Source: Devosia marina
GTDB taxonomy: Bacteria; Pseudomonadota; Alphaproteobacteria; Rhizobiales; Devosiaceae
Assembly (NCBI RefSeq): GCF_009758415.1
Contig: NZ_WQRF01000001.1
Span: forward strand, 1,240,001-1,304,000
Direction of reading: 5' to 3'
Length of the DNA: 64,000 nucleotides
A program made the translations under genes and the position numbers. Below are positions 1 to 11,360 of this stretch, piece by piece. Position 1 is the first letter of the stretch. Each line of letters starts with the position of its first letter. The notes below the pieces were generated by a model, which made no database searches, had not been told where the DNA came from, and saw only the letters and a list, made by a program, of their open reading frames with translations.

Positions 1-2
1 TC

Positions 3-896
3 TTCCGCGAGCCCATTATCTGCCAGAACGTGCCGCGCCTGGTGCCGGGCTGGACCCAGCCGATCATCGTCGGCCGTCACGCCTTTGGCGACCAGTACCG
101 CGCCACCGACTTCAAGTTCCCCGGCAAGGGCAAGCTGACCATGAAGTTCGTCGGCGAAGACGGCACCGAGATCGAGCATGAAGTGTTCGACGCTCCGGGC
201 GCCGGCATTGCCATGGGCATGTATAACCTCGATGCCTCGATCACCGATTTCGCCCGCGCTTCGATGAACTACGCTCTCAACCGTGGCGTGCCCTGCTATC
301 TCTCGACCAAGAACACCATTCTCAAGGTCTATGACGGTCGCTTCAAGGACATCTTCCAGGAGATCTACGAGGCCGAGTTCAAGGAGAAGTTCGAAGCCAA
401 GAAGATCTGGTACGAGCACCGCCTGATCGACGACATGGTGGCCGCCGCTCTCAAGTGGTCCGGCGGCTATGTCTGGGCCTGTAAGAACTATGATGGCGAT
501 GTGCAGTCCGACACCGTTGCCCAGGGCTTCGGCTCGCTGGGCCTGATGACCTCGGTGCTGATGACCCCCGATGGCTCGGTCGTCGAGGCCGAAGCTGCCC
601 ACGGCACGGTGACCCGTCACTATCGCCAGCACCAGCAGGGCAAGGAAACCTCGACCAACTCCACCGCCTCGATTTTCGCCTGGACCCGTGGCCTGGCGCA
701 TCGCGCCAAGCTCGACAACAATGCCGAACTGGCCAAGTTTGCCGACACGCTGGAAAAGGTCACCGTGGATACCATCCAGGAAGGCAAGATGACCAAGGAC
801 CTGGCGCTGCTGGTCGGCCCGGATCAGCCCTGGCTGACCACCATGGGCTTCCTCGACGCGATCGATGCGAACCTGCAGAAAGCCATGGCCGCCTGA
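3..896 (+). CDS. icd: NADP-dependent isocitrate dehydrogenase (5' truncated by window edge)
   Basis: Oxidative decarboxylation of isocitrate to 2-oxoglutarate in the TCA cycle, cytosolic. The reading frame is open from base 3, so the first roughly 100 residues lie outside the window; about 297 residues remain of an expected ~404. The visible part has the eukaryote-like/alphaproteobacterial IDH pattern: [19 protein letters not shown], then [32 protein letters not shown] and [12 protein letters not shown], which hold metal- and NADP-binding residues. A strong terminator follows 26 bases after the stop, so it is the last gene of its transcript. Identification is secure. Confidence 0.96.
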   Translation, partial: FREPIICQNVPRLVPGWTQPIIVGRHAFGDQYRATDFKFPGKGKLTMKFVGEDGTEIEHEVFDAPGAGIAMGMYNLDASITDFARASMNYALNRGVPCYLSTKNTILKVYDGRFKDIFQEIYEAEFKEKFEAKKIWYEHRLIDDMVAAALKWSGGYVWACKNYDGDVQSDTVAQGFGSLGLMTSVLMTPDGSVVEAEAAHGTVTRHYRQHQQGKETSTNSTASIFAWTRGLAHRAKLDNNAELAKFADTLEKVTVDTIQEGKMTKDLALLVGPDQPWLTTMGFLDAIDANLQKAMAA

Positions 897-921
897 GGCT
901 GAAACGCGACTGAATGCGAAG

Positions 922-949
922 AGCCGGGGTCCCGCCCCGGCTTTTTTTG
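922..949 (+). terminator. Rho-independent terminator of icd
   Basis: Eight-base stem AGCCGGGG / CCCCGGCT with a five-base loop, directly followed by a run of T. Confidence 0.9.
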
Positions 950-970
950 TTCGGCCAGCCCTGACGCAGG

Positions 971-999
971 AAAAGGGGCACCGTCAGGTGCCCCTTTTT
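971..999. terminator. Bidirectional terminator between icd and the vWA gene
   Basis: Stem AAAAGGGGCA / TGCCCCTTTT around an eight-base loop. It has T-rich tails on both strands, so it can stop the leftward vWA gene (stop codon at 1020-1022) as well as icd read-through. Confidence 0.8.
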
Positions 1000-1019
1000 A
1001 TGCTTCCGGCAATCAGAGC

Positions 1020-1925
1020 CTATTTCGTCTTGCTCTTGCTGACGCCCTTTTCGACCATGAGCTCGGTCCGCTCACCCGGCGTAACCGAGAAGCTGGCCTC
1101 CGTCTCGCTATCATCGTCATAGGTGACGACCACCACATAGTCGCCGCCCGGCAGAGTCGTCTGATGTACGGCGTCATAGCCGAACCCGACCCTCTGCCGA
1201 TTGCCCTGCAGATCGGTCTTGGCGGAGAACATCTCGAACGAGTAGGCACCCGGCATGGTGATTGCGGCAACCCCGGCATCGAGCACCACGTCCACTTCGG
1301 TACGCTCTCCGCTCTCGATCACAAATGGCGCTTCGGCGATTGCCTCGCCCATTTTGACCATGGCCACATAGTTCCCGGGTACCAGTTGGTATTCATCGCC
1401 CGGGCCATAACCATAGCCAACCCTCTCTCTCGAGCCGTCGATTGCCTTGGCTGCCTTGAACAGGCTAACAGCCATGCCGCTGTCCTGAACCGGCATGCCC
1501 TCGACATAGCTGGCATTGATGACGGCGAGCCCGACCCCGGCCACCAGCTCCTTTTCCACCGTCTCTCCGGCGGCCAGCGTGAAGCTTTCCGATACCTCGC
1601 CCTGCCCGACCTTGGCGGTCACGGTGATCTCGCCGGCCGGAACGATGAATTCTGCTTCCGTATAGGCCCGATCGTCCCCGCCCGCATAGACGACGTCGAT
1701 CGACGCCCCCTTGGCGACCGGTTCACCTTCGGCCGCATAGGCTCGCACGATCACCTTGCCTGCGTTCAGTACAAAATAGGGAGCGGCAAGCGTGTCGGCG
1801 GTGATTGTGACTGGCTGGCTCTGCTCAATGGGCCCATAGCGGACGAAAAGCTCATAATCGCCGGGCGCAATCTGCTTGTGGGGGACGCCATAGCCGAACT
1901 CGACCCGATCCCCGGCCTGCCGCAG
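1020..1925 (-). pseudogene. 3' part of the interrupted vWA-domain gene (in-frame continuation after a TAG)
   Basis: This stretch continues the reading frame of the vWA gene (1926-2681) after a single TAG codon, with no frameshift. Translation from 1925 down to 1755 is open (it begins LRQAGDRVEFGYGV) and joins the long open frame 1754-1020. It encodes beta-rich repeats of about 90 residues, each with a pattern like RVGYGY...VPGNYVAMV or RVGFGY...LPGGDYVVVV. The first repeat is cut by the stop codon, which indicates the halves were once one protein of about 552 residues. A GTG at 1754 could restart translation, but no clear ribosome site is seen. Possibly a true nonsense mutation, a sequencing error, or a readthrough site. 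Confidence 0.7.
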
Positions 1926-2681
1926 CTACCAGGCAAGTCCCTTGCCCGTTTCACGGTTGAGCAATTCACCGCCCTCAGCCAGCGCAGCCTCAATGGTGAA
2001 GTTCTCATCCAGAATGGCGGGTTCCGGTTCAGGCACTGGCGCCGGTTTTGCCTGGGCAACTTCTGCGACCGTGGCTGTCAGGGCATCCACCAGATCATCG
2101 CCGTCCTGCGCTGAGAGATACTGTCCGCCTGTATTTTCTGCCAGGCACGCCACAGCGCGCCCCTCTTCATCTGAAAGGCCGAAGCCGAGCACATGCGTGG
2201 TGAAATCGATCCCCTGGCTCTCGAGTTCCCTACCCAGGGCGCACGGATCGACCTCACAGGTTTCCAGCCCGTCGGTGATCAGGATCACCGTCGCCTTCTG
2301 CTCTGTGAAGCGCAGATCCTCCGCGGCCAGCCGCACAGCGTCGCTCAACGGCGTCATGCCTTTTGGATTGATCCGGTCGGCCGCCGCGGCAATTGCCGCT
2401 CCTGTTCCCGCCGCCGGCTGCACCAGCATTTCGATATCGCCGCAGTTTCCCTTCTCGCGGTGACCATAACTCATCAGCCCCAGTTCAAGGTCGCCGGGCA
2501 GGTCTGCCAGCACCGACGACAGCGTCTCGCGCGCAATCGAAATGCGCGCCTCGCCATCGATCTGCGCCCACATCGACCCGGAGCCATCCAGAACGATGAT
2601 TGCCCGCTCGGCGGCAAGCGACGGCGCGGCCAGACCAAGCGCAACCACCGCGCCGATCATGATCTTCTTCAATAGTCTCAT
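1926..2681 (-). CDS. Secreted von Willebrand factor A domain protein, truncated by in-frame TAG
   Basis: Starts at the ATG at 2681 with a signal peptide (basic MRLLKK, then a hydrophobic run ending in SLAAE), so it is probably periplasmic or secreted. The vWA domain follows: the MIDAS motif DGSGSMW lies near residue 35, a conserved threonine in GMTPLSDA and an aspartate in LITDGLETC. Cysteines in GNCGD, ETCEVDPC and VACLA suggest disulfides. After a proline/glutamate-rich linker the frame stops at TAG (1928-1926), but it continues unbroken for 301 more codons. The likely full protein binds metal and protein partners outside the cytoplasm; its substrate is unknown. A longer upstream start at 3155 would lack the signal peptide context and is rejected. 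Confidence 0.8.
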   Translation of the reverse strand: MRLLKKIMIGAVVALGLAAPSLAAERAIIVLDGSGSMWAQIDGEARISIARETLSSVLADLPGDLELGLMSYGHREKGNCGDIEMLVQPAAGTGAAIAAAADRINPKGMTPLSDAVRLAAEDLRFTEQKATVILITDGLETCEVDPCALGRELESQGIDFTTHVLGFGLSDEEGRAVACLAENTGGQYLSAQDGDDLVDALTATVAEVAQAKPAPVPEPEPAILDENFTIEAALAEGGELLNRETGKGLAW

Positions 2682-2951
2682 GGGTATCGCCCTCCGATCA
2701 GAAGTGTTGCCGCCACGACCCGGCGGCACCTGCCCTGAAAAAGCCACGTGGCGGATGAAGCCGGGATGAACAGGCAGTTCAGAATTTTCTCTATCCCTGG
2801 GTTCGACGCTTTTGTCGCCAAGGCAACTCAGGCACCCGGCGCGTCGATCTGCAACTTCAAACTCTATGTTTGCAATGCTGATGACCCCACAGCATCGTGG
2901 GCGTATGGTGGGTCGTCCCTTCCGATTCTTCCATTTTTCCGGACCCTCAAG

Positions 2952-3836
2952 ATGCCCGTCGGCGTAGTGCTGGCTTTTCTGGCCTATGCCAGCTTCTCGG
3001 TGGCAGATGCCCTGATCAAGACGACCGGCCCTGCCCTGTCGGTCTTCGAGATCGCTTTTTTCACCACCAGCTTTTCCATCATTCCGGCCATCTTGACCAA
3101 GCGCGGCGAGCGCTGGCGCGACATGTACAAGCTCGAACATCCCTGGCTGGTGCATCTACGTTGCCTGACGGCCATCTCGGGCACGGCCTGCGTGATGTAT
3201 GCCTTTACCCATATCCAGTTTGCCGAAGTCTATGCCATCGGCTTCACAACACCCTTGTTTGTGACACTGCTGTCCGTGCTGCTGCTGCGCGAACATGTGG
3301 CGCTGCATCGCTGGGTGCTGTTGTTCATCAGCTTTTTGGGCGTGGTGCTGGTGATCCGGCCGGGCATGCGGGCGCTGGAAACCGGGCATTTCGTGATGAT
3401 GGCCGGTGCTGTGCTGGGCGCGATCACCACCACGATCCTGCGCCATGTGGCGCCCAAGGAACGGCGGGTCAGCCTGGTCGGCCTGCAGGTGCTCTATTCG
3501 GCCATCGTCAATGCAGTGCTGATGCTGCCCGACTTTGTGGTGCCGACACCGGCGCAGCTGGGCGTGTTGCTCGGCATTGGCCTGCTCGGCGGCATGGGCG
3601 GCCTGCTGCTGATCCAGGCCAGCCGGCAGACCCCGGCCAATCTGATTGCCCCTGTGCAATACAGCCAGCTGATTTGGGCCATCCTGTTTGGCGCCCTGTT
3701 CTTCAATGAATATCCGGACTGGATCGCCATTGCCGGCATGTTGGTGGTCGTCAGCGCCGGGCTGCTCAACGTGTTGACCGAACGCCCGCGCATCCGCTGG
3801 AAGCCGCGCATCTTCTTCTTCCGCATCGGGCAATAG
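2952..3836 (+). CDS. EamA/DMT-family transporter
   Basis: Integral membrane protein of 294 residues with about ten predicted transmembrane helices, the normal length for drug/metabolite (EamA) exporters. It starts MPVGVVLAFLAYASFSVAD and shows the two-fold EamA repeat pattern. The glycine-rich LLGIGLLGGMGGLLLI and the final QLIWAILFGALFFNEYPD helix pair are typical of the second EamA unit. The frame extends upstream to 2748, but that extension is not membrane-like, so the ATG at 2952 is preferred. Substrate cannot be told from sequence; nearby genes give no hint. Confidence 0.85.
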   Translation: MPVGVVLAFLAYASFSVADALIKTTGPALSVFEIAFFTTSFSIIPAILTKRGERWRDMYKLEHPWLVHLRCLTAISGTACVMYAFTHIQFAEVYAIGFTTPLFVTLLSVLLLREHVALHRWVLLFISFLGVVLVIRPGMRALETGHFVMMAGAVLGAITTTILRHVAPKERRVSLVGLQVLYSAIVNAVLMLPDFVVPTPAQLGVLLGIGLLGGMGGLLLIQASRQTPANLIAPVQYSQLIWAILFGALFFNEYPDWIAIAGMLVVVSAGLLNVLTERPRIRWKPRIFFFRIGQ

Positions 3837-3849
3837 GCCTGTCGCGCGA

Positions 3850-4431
3850 TCAGTGGACGATGTTGTCCCAATGGTCCTGCCGTTCGAGAATGACCGGACC
3901 ATCCGCAAGGCTGCGTCGAATGGTCAGCCGCGAATGCATATGCGCCGTCGACCGGCGGGCCGCGTGTTGCGCGCCAGGCAATTCCATGCGCCGGCGGTCC
4001 GGTCCCAAATAATCGGCCGTCTCGATATAGACGATGTTCTGGTTGAGCTGCCGCGTCAGCCGGTCCACAAGCAATTGCGGCTGTTCCGGCAGGCAGAGAA
4101 TGTCGTCAAACCCCATCTGCACATAGCTGAGGAAGGTGGTTGCGTCGCAATCCTGAGCGACCAGGATCACCGGGGCCAGCCGCACCTTTAGCGAGGGATA
4201 TCGCCTCACGCGCGCCAGCGTCTCCGCATTTTCGGCATCAGGCGTTGCGAAATGAAGCAGGAAATAGATGATCGGCGCAGGCCGGACCCGAAGCACGGCG
4301 ACATCGAGAAAGTGGACGAAAAGACCAAAGCCGGTGGCTTTTGCGAAGCGCTCAAGACTTTTGTACGGCGCTCCCAGGGAACAGCAGGCCACCGCCGCGC
4401 AATCCGAAAGGACATTGGCTCGTCCCGTCAT
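3850..4431 (-). CDS. Receiver-like (pseudo-receiver) protein of unknown role
   Basis: A 193-residue protein whose middle resembles a CheY-like receiver fold: hydrophobic strands in APIIYFLL and APVILVAQ, then the MGFDDILCLPEQPQLLVDRL ending typical of helix 4-strand 5-helix 5. The usual phosphoacceptor aspartate is not visible: the strand reads IIYFLLHFATPD instead of a D in the central position. The C-terminal tail has ADYLGPDRRR, a motif I know from alphaproteobacterial response-regulator-like proteins. It may act as an unphosphorylated protein-interaction module. It sits downstream of alaS on the same strand but is separated by the alaS terminator. Confidence 0.6.
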   Translation of the reverse strand: MTGRANVLSDCAAVACCSLGAPYKSLERFAKATGFGLFVHFLDVAVLRVRPAPIIYFLLHFATPDAENAETLARVRRYPSLKVRLAPVILVAQDCDATTFLSYVQMGFDDILCLPEQPQLLVDRLTRQLNQNIVYIETADYLGPDRRRMELPGAQHAARRSTAHMHSRLTIRRSLADGPVILERQDHWDNIVH

Positions 4432-4489
4432 CCACGCTCGTCCTCTTCACGATTGGACGATACTAGAGCAACACCGTTCGGCCTCACAT

Positions 4490-4531
4490 GAAAAAACGCT
4501 GTCCAGCGTGCAACCACACTGAACAGCGTTC
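4490..4531 (-). terminator. Rho-independent terminator of alaS
   Basis: On the minus strand, AACGCTGTTCAG pairs with CTGGACAGCGTT (one G-T pair), followed by six T. It lies 24 bases beyond the alaS stop codon. Confidence 0.85.
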
Positions 4532-4554
4532 CTAAAATTGTCGCCGGGGCCCCT

Positions 4555-7194
<2,640 letters not shown>

Positions 7195-7307
7195 GCAGAG
7201 GCTTTCATGGCGAGCGGACGCGGACGCGCCCAATAGGAAAATCGGGGCTTTTTATCTTGCCAGCGCAAGCTGTGTCCAGCGCCGGGCTCGGAGTTCTTCT
7301 GAACAGA

Positions 7308-7332
7308 CAAAAACCCCCGCCGAAGCGGGGGT
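7308..7332 (-). terminator. Rho-independent terminator of recA
   Basis: Minus-strand stem ACCCCCGC / GCGGGGGT with a TTCG-type loop and a T run, 26 bases after the recA stop. Confidence 0.88.
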
Positions 7333-7357
7333 GAATGCATGGGATATTGGCGGTCTA

Positions 7358-8425
7358 TCAGTCTTCGCTGCTGTCTTCGCCACCGGCAACCAGCAGGACC
7401 TCGCCCAGCAGGCCGGAGCTTTCGCGCACACCCTGCTCGATAGTGGCGGCGATCTCAGGATTGTCCTTGAGAAACTGGCGGGAATTTTCACGCCCCTGCC
7501 CCAGACGCTGACTATCCCAGGAGAACCAGGCGCCGGCCTTTTCGACAATGCCGGACTTGACGCCCAGATCGAGCAATTCGCCGGTCTTGGAAATGCCTTC
7601 GCCATACATGATGTCGAATTCAACCTGACGGAACGGCGGGGCCAGCTTGTTCTTGACCACCTTGACGCGGGTCTGGTTGCCCACAACTTCCTCGCGGTCC
7701 TTGATTGCGCCAATGCGGCGGATGTCCAGGCGCACCGAAGCGTAGAACTTGAGCGCATTGCCGCCCGTGGTGGTTTCGGGCGAGCCATACATCACCCCGA
7801 TCTTCATGCGGATCTGATTGATGAAGATCACCAGGCACTTGGACTTGGAAATCGAGCCGGTGAGCTTGCGCATCGCCTGGCTCATCAGGCGGGCCTGCTG
7901 GCCGGGCAGGCTGTCGCCCATCTCGCCTTCAAGTTCAGCGCGCGGCGTAAGCGCGGCAACGGAGTCGACCACCAGCACGTCGATGGCGCCGGAGCGCACC
8001 AGCGTATCGGTGATTTCAAGCGCCTGCTCGCCGGCATCGGGCTGGGAGATCAGCAGATCATCGACATTGACGCCCAGCTTGCGGGCATAGACCGGATCGA
8101 GCGCATGCTCGGCATCGACAAAGGCACAAATGCCGCCTTTGCGCTGCGCCTCGGCAATGACATGCAGCGCCAGCGTGGTCTTGCCCGAGCTTTCCGGCCC
8201 GAAAATCTCGACAATGCGGCCCTTTGGCAGTCCGCCAATGCCCAGCGCGATGTCGAGACCAAGCGAGCCGGTGGAGATCGATTCGACCTCGATGGACGAA
8301 TTCTCGCCCAGGCGCATGATCGAGCCCTTGCCGAAATTCCGTTCAATCTGGCTCAGCGCGGCCGAGAGAGCCTTATCCTTATCCATCGATCCACCTTCAA
8401 CAACGCGAAGCGGCGAAGCTGCCAT
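7358..8425 (-). CDS. recA: Recombinase RecA
   Basis: DNA-dependent ATPase for homologous recombination and LexA/UmuD co-protease. The 355 residues match the usual length. Walker A GPESSGKT lies at residues 76-83; the motif [13 protein letters not shown], loop L2 region [19 protein letters not shown] and an acidic tail GGEDSSED are all present. The start at 8425 ([12 protein letters not shown]) has a good purine-rich site (aaggagagag) upstream. Regulation is probably by LexA: a GTTC-N7-GTTT site lies about 84 bases upstream inside a larger inverted repeat (8508-8552). Confidence 0.98.
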   Translation of the reverse strand: MAASPLRVVEGGSMDKDKALSAALSQIERNFGKGSIMRLGENSSIEVESISTGSLGLDIALGIGGLPKGRIVEIFGPESSGKTTLALHVIAEAQRKGGICAFVDAEHALDPVYARKLGVNVDDLLISQPDAGEQALEITDTLVRSGAIDVLVVDSVAALTPRAELEGEMGDSLPGQQARLMSQAMRKLTGSISKSKCLVIFINQIRMKIGVMYGSPETTTGGNALKFYASVRLDIRRIGAIKDREEVVGNQTRVKVVKNKLAPPFRQVEFDIMYGEGISKTGELLDLGVKSGIVEKAGAWFSWDSQRLGQGRENSRQFLKDNPEIAATIEQGVRESSGLLGEVLLVAGGEDSSED

Positions 8426-8507
8426 AATGCTCTCTCCTTATTTCACGCTCTCGGAACCCATGCAACGAGAGCTGCCAATGCCAGATGTGTTCTATTCGTG
8501 CTATATT

Positions 8508-8552
8508 TGTTCTCATTTTGTTTCGAAGGCGTCAAGAGACAAAATGAGAACA
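8508..8552. promoter_or_regulatory. SOS-box-like sites arranged as a 14-base inverted repeat upstream of recA
   Basis: TGTTCTCATTTTGT (8508-8521) and its exact reverse complement ACAAAATGAGAACA (8539-8552) flank a 17-base spacer. The left arm reads GTTCTCATTTTGTTT, one mismatch from the alphaproteobacterial LexA consensus GTTC-N7-GTTC. The right arm has two mismatches. The region lies in the divergent gap between recA and the AraD1-family gene. Confidence 0.65.
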
Positions 8553-8698
8553 TCGCATCGGGACCGGAGGAGCCGCCTGGTTCGGTGGATAGGACGATTC
8601 TCCCTCGCCGTCTGCCTCGGCAAAAAAGTATGATTTTTGACTGGACAGTTTGGCCCGGGATCAGTTTTATGCCGCCAATGGCAAACCGGGGACTTCTG

Positions 8699-9694
8699 AT
8701 GCACCTGATCCAGTATATCGATGACAAGGGCAACCGCGCCGTGGGCGTCACGCGCGACGGCCAGACCCGGCAGCTCAAGGGTGTCAGCAGCGTCTATGCA
8801 CTCGTGCAGGAAGCCCTGGCCGGCGTTGGCGGCCTGCCCGGCGCCGTCGAGGCCCACGGGCTTGGCGACCCCATCGACAAGGCCGTGCTGGCGCGCGAAG
8901 GCCGTCTGCTGGCGCCGATCGATCATCCCGATCCGGCCCATCTGCACGTCACCGGCACGGGCCTGACCCATCTCGGCTCCGCCGCAACGCGCGACGCCAT
9001 GCACAAGGCCAATGGCGAAAAGCCGGCCGGTGAATTGACCGACAGCATGAAGATGTTCCGCATGGGGCTCGAGAACGGCAAGCCGGCAGAGGGCGAAAAG
9101 GGCGTGCAGCCCGAGTGGTTCTACAAGGGCAATGGCCATATCGTGGTCAATCCGGGCCAGCCCATCCCCTCCCCGTCCTTTGCACTGGACGCTGGCGAAG
9201 AGCCCGAAATCGCCGGCATTTATGTCATCGACGCCGAAGGCCAGCCACGCCGGCTCGGCTTCGCATTGGGCAATGAATTCTCCGACCATGTGACCGAGCG
9301 GATCAACTATCTCTATTTGGCCCACTCAAAGCTGCGGGCCTGTTCCTTTGGGCCTGAATTGCGCGTGGGCGACCTGCCGCGCCATATCGAGGGCATGTCC
9401 CGCATTCTGCGAGACGGCGAAGTGCTGTGGGAAAAGCCGTTCCTCAGCGGCGAAGACAATATGAGCCACACCATCGCCAACCTGGAATATCACCACTTCA
9501 AGTACGATCTGTTCTGCCAGCCGGGCGACGTGCATGTGCATATGTTCGGCACGGCGACGCTGAGTTTTGCCGATGGCATTTCCACCAAGCCCGACGATGT
9601 CTTTGAAATCGAGGAAGACCAGTTTGGCCTGGCCCTGCGCAACCCGGTGCAGATGGAGGAGGAAAAGCCAGTGGTGATCGGCGGGCTCTATTGA
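8699..9694 (+). CDS. AraD1 family / fumarylacetoacetate hydrolase-fold protein
   Basis: A 331-residue protein of the AraD1 group, related to fumarylacetoacetate hydrolases and 2-keto-acid sugar dehydratases. It starts at the ATG at 8699 (MHLIQYIDDKG). Features: HVTGTGLTHLGSA in the N-terminal part, EPEIAGIYVIDAEG and GNEFSDH with acidic metal-ligand candidates, and the C-terminal GDVHVHMFGTATLSFADG. Likely acts on a deoxy-ketoacid from pentose or fucose breakdown. This fits the aldo/keto reductase downstream on the same strand, which resembles sugar 1-dehydrogenases. The much longer open frame beginning at 7193 runs antisense through recA and is not real. Confidence 0.8.
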   Translation: MHLIQYIDDKGNRAVGVTRDGQTRQLKGVSSVYALVQEALAGVGGLPGAVEAHGLGDPIDKAVLAREGRLLAPIDHPDPAHLHVTGTGLTHLGSAATRDAMHKANGEKPAGELTDSMKMFRMGLENGKPAEGEKGVQPEWFYKGNGHIVVNPGQPIPSPSFALDAGEEPEIAGIYVIDAEGQPRRLGFALGNEFSDHVTERINYLYLAHSKLRACSFGPELRVGDLPRHIEGMSRILRDGEVLWEKPFLSGEDNMSHTIANLEYHHFKYDLFCQPGDVHVHMFGTATLSFADGISTKPDDVFEIEEDQFGLALRNPVQMEEEKPVVIGGLY

Positions 9695-9770
9695 GATTCA
9701 GAGCCTCGGCTGGACATCGCCCTTCGCGCCAGAACGTCGGATTCGGGCGCGTGAGCACCCAACCCGCAAT

Positions 9771-9845
9771 CCCTCCCCTTCGAGGGGAGGGAGGCGCAGG
9801 ACCTTAGGGTCAGCGTTCATCATCTGCCTCCCCTTATGGGGAGGG
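9771..9845. repeat. REP-like element with two C/G-rich hairpins
   Basis: Two stem-loops lie in the 217-base gap: CCCTCCCCT/AGGGGAGGG (9771-9791) and CCTCCCC/GGGGAGG (9827-9844). The arms are nearly the same sequence, the look of a dispersed palindromic intergenic repeat. A terminator role for the AraD1-family gene is possible but there is no T run. Confidence 0.5.
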
Positions 9846-9911
9846 AACAAGGGTGGGGGTTCTTTACTCCAATCAACTAACATGTCAGTTATGCCACCAC
9901 CCTGAGGGAGG

Positions 9912-10937
9912 ATGGACATGACCGCTCGCAACTTCGAAAAACGCCGCATTGCCCGGACCGATCTCGAGGTCACGACGTTGGGTCTGGGCGGGGCAAGCCT
10001 GGCCGGCATCTTTTCAGCGGTTCCGGCCGAACAAGCCCGGGCAACGGTCGCTCATGCTCTTGACCAGGGCCTCGACTATGTCGATACGGCCCCGCAATAT
10101 GGGCTGGGACGGTCCGAACACCTGGTGGGTGATGTGGTGCGCGCAGCCAGTCCCCGCCCGGTCATTTCCACCAAGGTCGGTCGCCTGCTCAAGCCTGTCG
10201 ACCCGGGGGTGCAGGACAAGGGCAATTGGGTTGATCCCCTGCCCTTCGACCAGGTTTATGACTATTCCTATGACGGCATCATGCGCTCGCATGCCGACAG
10301 CCTGCAGCGGCTTGGCCTCGAACGGGTCGATATACTTTATGTCCATGATATCGGCGTAGCGACGCACGGCGCCGAGGCCAATAAGCCGCTCTGGGAGCAG
10401 CTTGCCTCGGGTGGCTACAAGGCCCTGCGCGAATTGCGCGACAGCGGCGCAGTGAAAGCCATTGGTCTGGGCGTCAATGAGTGGGAAGTGTGCATGGATG
10501 CCTTCGCCCTGGGCGATTGGGACGTGTTCCTGCTCGCCGGGCGCTATACCCTGCTCGAACAGACCGCTTTGGCGCCCTTCATGACCACCTGCATCGAGCG
10601 CAAGGCCTCGGTGGTAGTCGGGGGCCCATTCAATTCCGGCATTCTGGTGGGCGGCGACAAGTTCAACTATGCCAAGGCCCCAGACGATGTTGTCCAGCGC
10701 GTGCGGGCCATCGAGGCCGTCTGCAAATCCTTCAACGTGCCCCTGCCCGCCGCCGCGCTGCAGTTTCCGTTGACCCATCCGGCGGTGTGCAATGTGCTGC
10801 CCGGCCCGCGCTCGCCACAGGAACTGGACGGGATTCTTGATTGGTGGGACACTAAAATCCCCGACGCACTCTGGTCCACCCTGGCCGATGAGGGCCTCTT
10901 GGCGCCCGGCACACCCATTCCCGGCGGCACCGCTTGA
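9912..10937 (+). CDS. Aldo/keto reductase, sugar 1-dehydrogenase type
   Basis: NAD(P)-dependent AKR of 341 residues, probably oxidising an aldose such as L-fucose or D-threo-aldose to the lactone. The TIM-barrel signatures are visible: LGLGGASLAG at the N-terminus, DTAPQYGLGRSEHLVGD with catalytic Asp and Tyr, VISTKVGR with the catalytic Lys, and VDILYVHDIG. The cofactor-binding end AVCNVLPGPRSPQEL is also present. The start could also be the ATG at 9918. Context with the AraD1-family gene suggests a small sugar-acid pathway; the substrate is inferred, not shown. Confidence 0.85.
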   Translation: MDMTARNFEKRRIARTDLEVTTLGLGGASLAGIFSAVPAEQARATVAHALDQGLDYVDTAPQYGLGRSEHLVGDVVRAASPRPVISTKVGRLLKPVDPGVQDKGNWVDPLPFDQVYDYSYDGIMRSHADSLQRLGLERVDILYVHDIGVATHGAEANKPLWEQLASGGYKALRELRDSGAVKAIGLGVNEWEVCMDAFALGDWDVFLLAGRYTLLEQTALAPFMTTCIERKASVVVGGPFNSGILVGGDKFNYAKAPDDVVQRVRAIEAVCKSFNVPLPAAALQFPLTHPAVCNVLPGPRSPQELDGILDWWDTKIPDALWSTLADEGLLAPGTPIPGGTA

Positions 10938-10996
10938 CGAGATCCGCGAACGAGCCATACAAATAACTGTTTGGTTCTGTAACTGGATCGTTTTGA

Positions 10997-11350
10997 ATGA
11001 TCGATGCCGCGCGTCTAGACGCCACTTTTCATGCCCTGTCCGACCCCACCCGCCGGGCCATTCTGGCGCGGCTGGCGGCCGAGGGTGATATTACGGTCAT
11101 GGACCTGGCCGAACCCTTCGAAATGAGCCAGCCGGCCATATCCAAGCATCTCAAGGTGCTCGAGGAGGCAGGCTTGGTCTCCCGGGGCAGGGATGCGCAG
11201 CGCCGCCCGGTGCATCTTGAGGCGCAGCCTTTGGCCGAGGCCACCGGCTGGCTGATCGAATATCGCCAATATTGGGCGGCCCAGTTCGGGCGGCTCGACG
11301 ACTTGCTGGGCGAATTGCAGCGCCTGGAGGCGGCGTCCGGCAAAACATAG
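10997..11350 (+). CDS. ArsR-family HTH repressor
   Basis: Small (117 residues) winged-helix regulator. DPTRRAILARLAAEG and the recognition helix MSQPAISKHLKVLEEAGLV are typical of the ArsR/SmtB fold. No metal-binding cysteine pair is seen, so it belongs to the metal-independent group often paired with AHSA1/SRPBCC proteins. It is followed after 10 bases by exactly such a gene, implying an operon and probable autoregulation. Confidence 0.9.
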   Translation: MIDAARLDATFHALSDPTRRAILARLAAEGDITVMDLAEPFEMSQPAISKHLKVLEEAGLVSRGRDAQRRPVHLEAQPLAEATGWLIEYRQYWAAQFGRLDDLLGELQRLEAASGKT

Positions 11351-11360
11351 GAGGCAAGCA

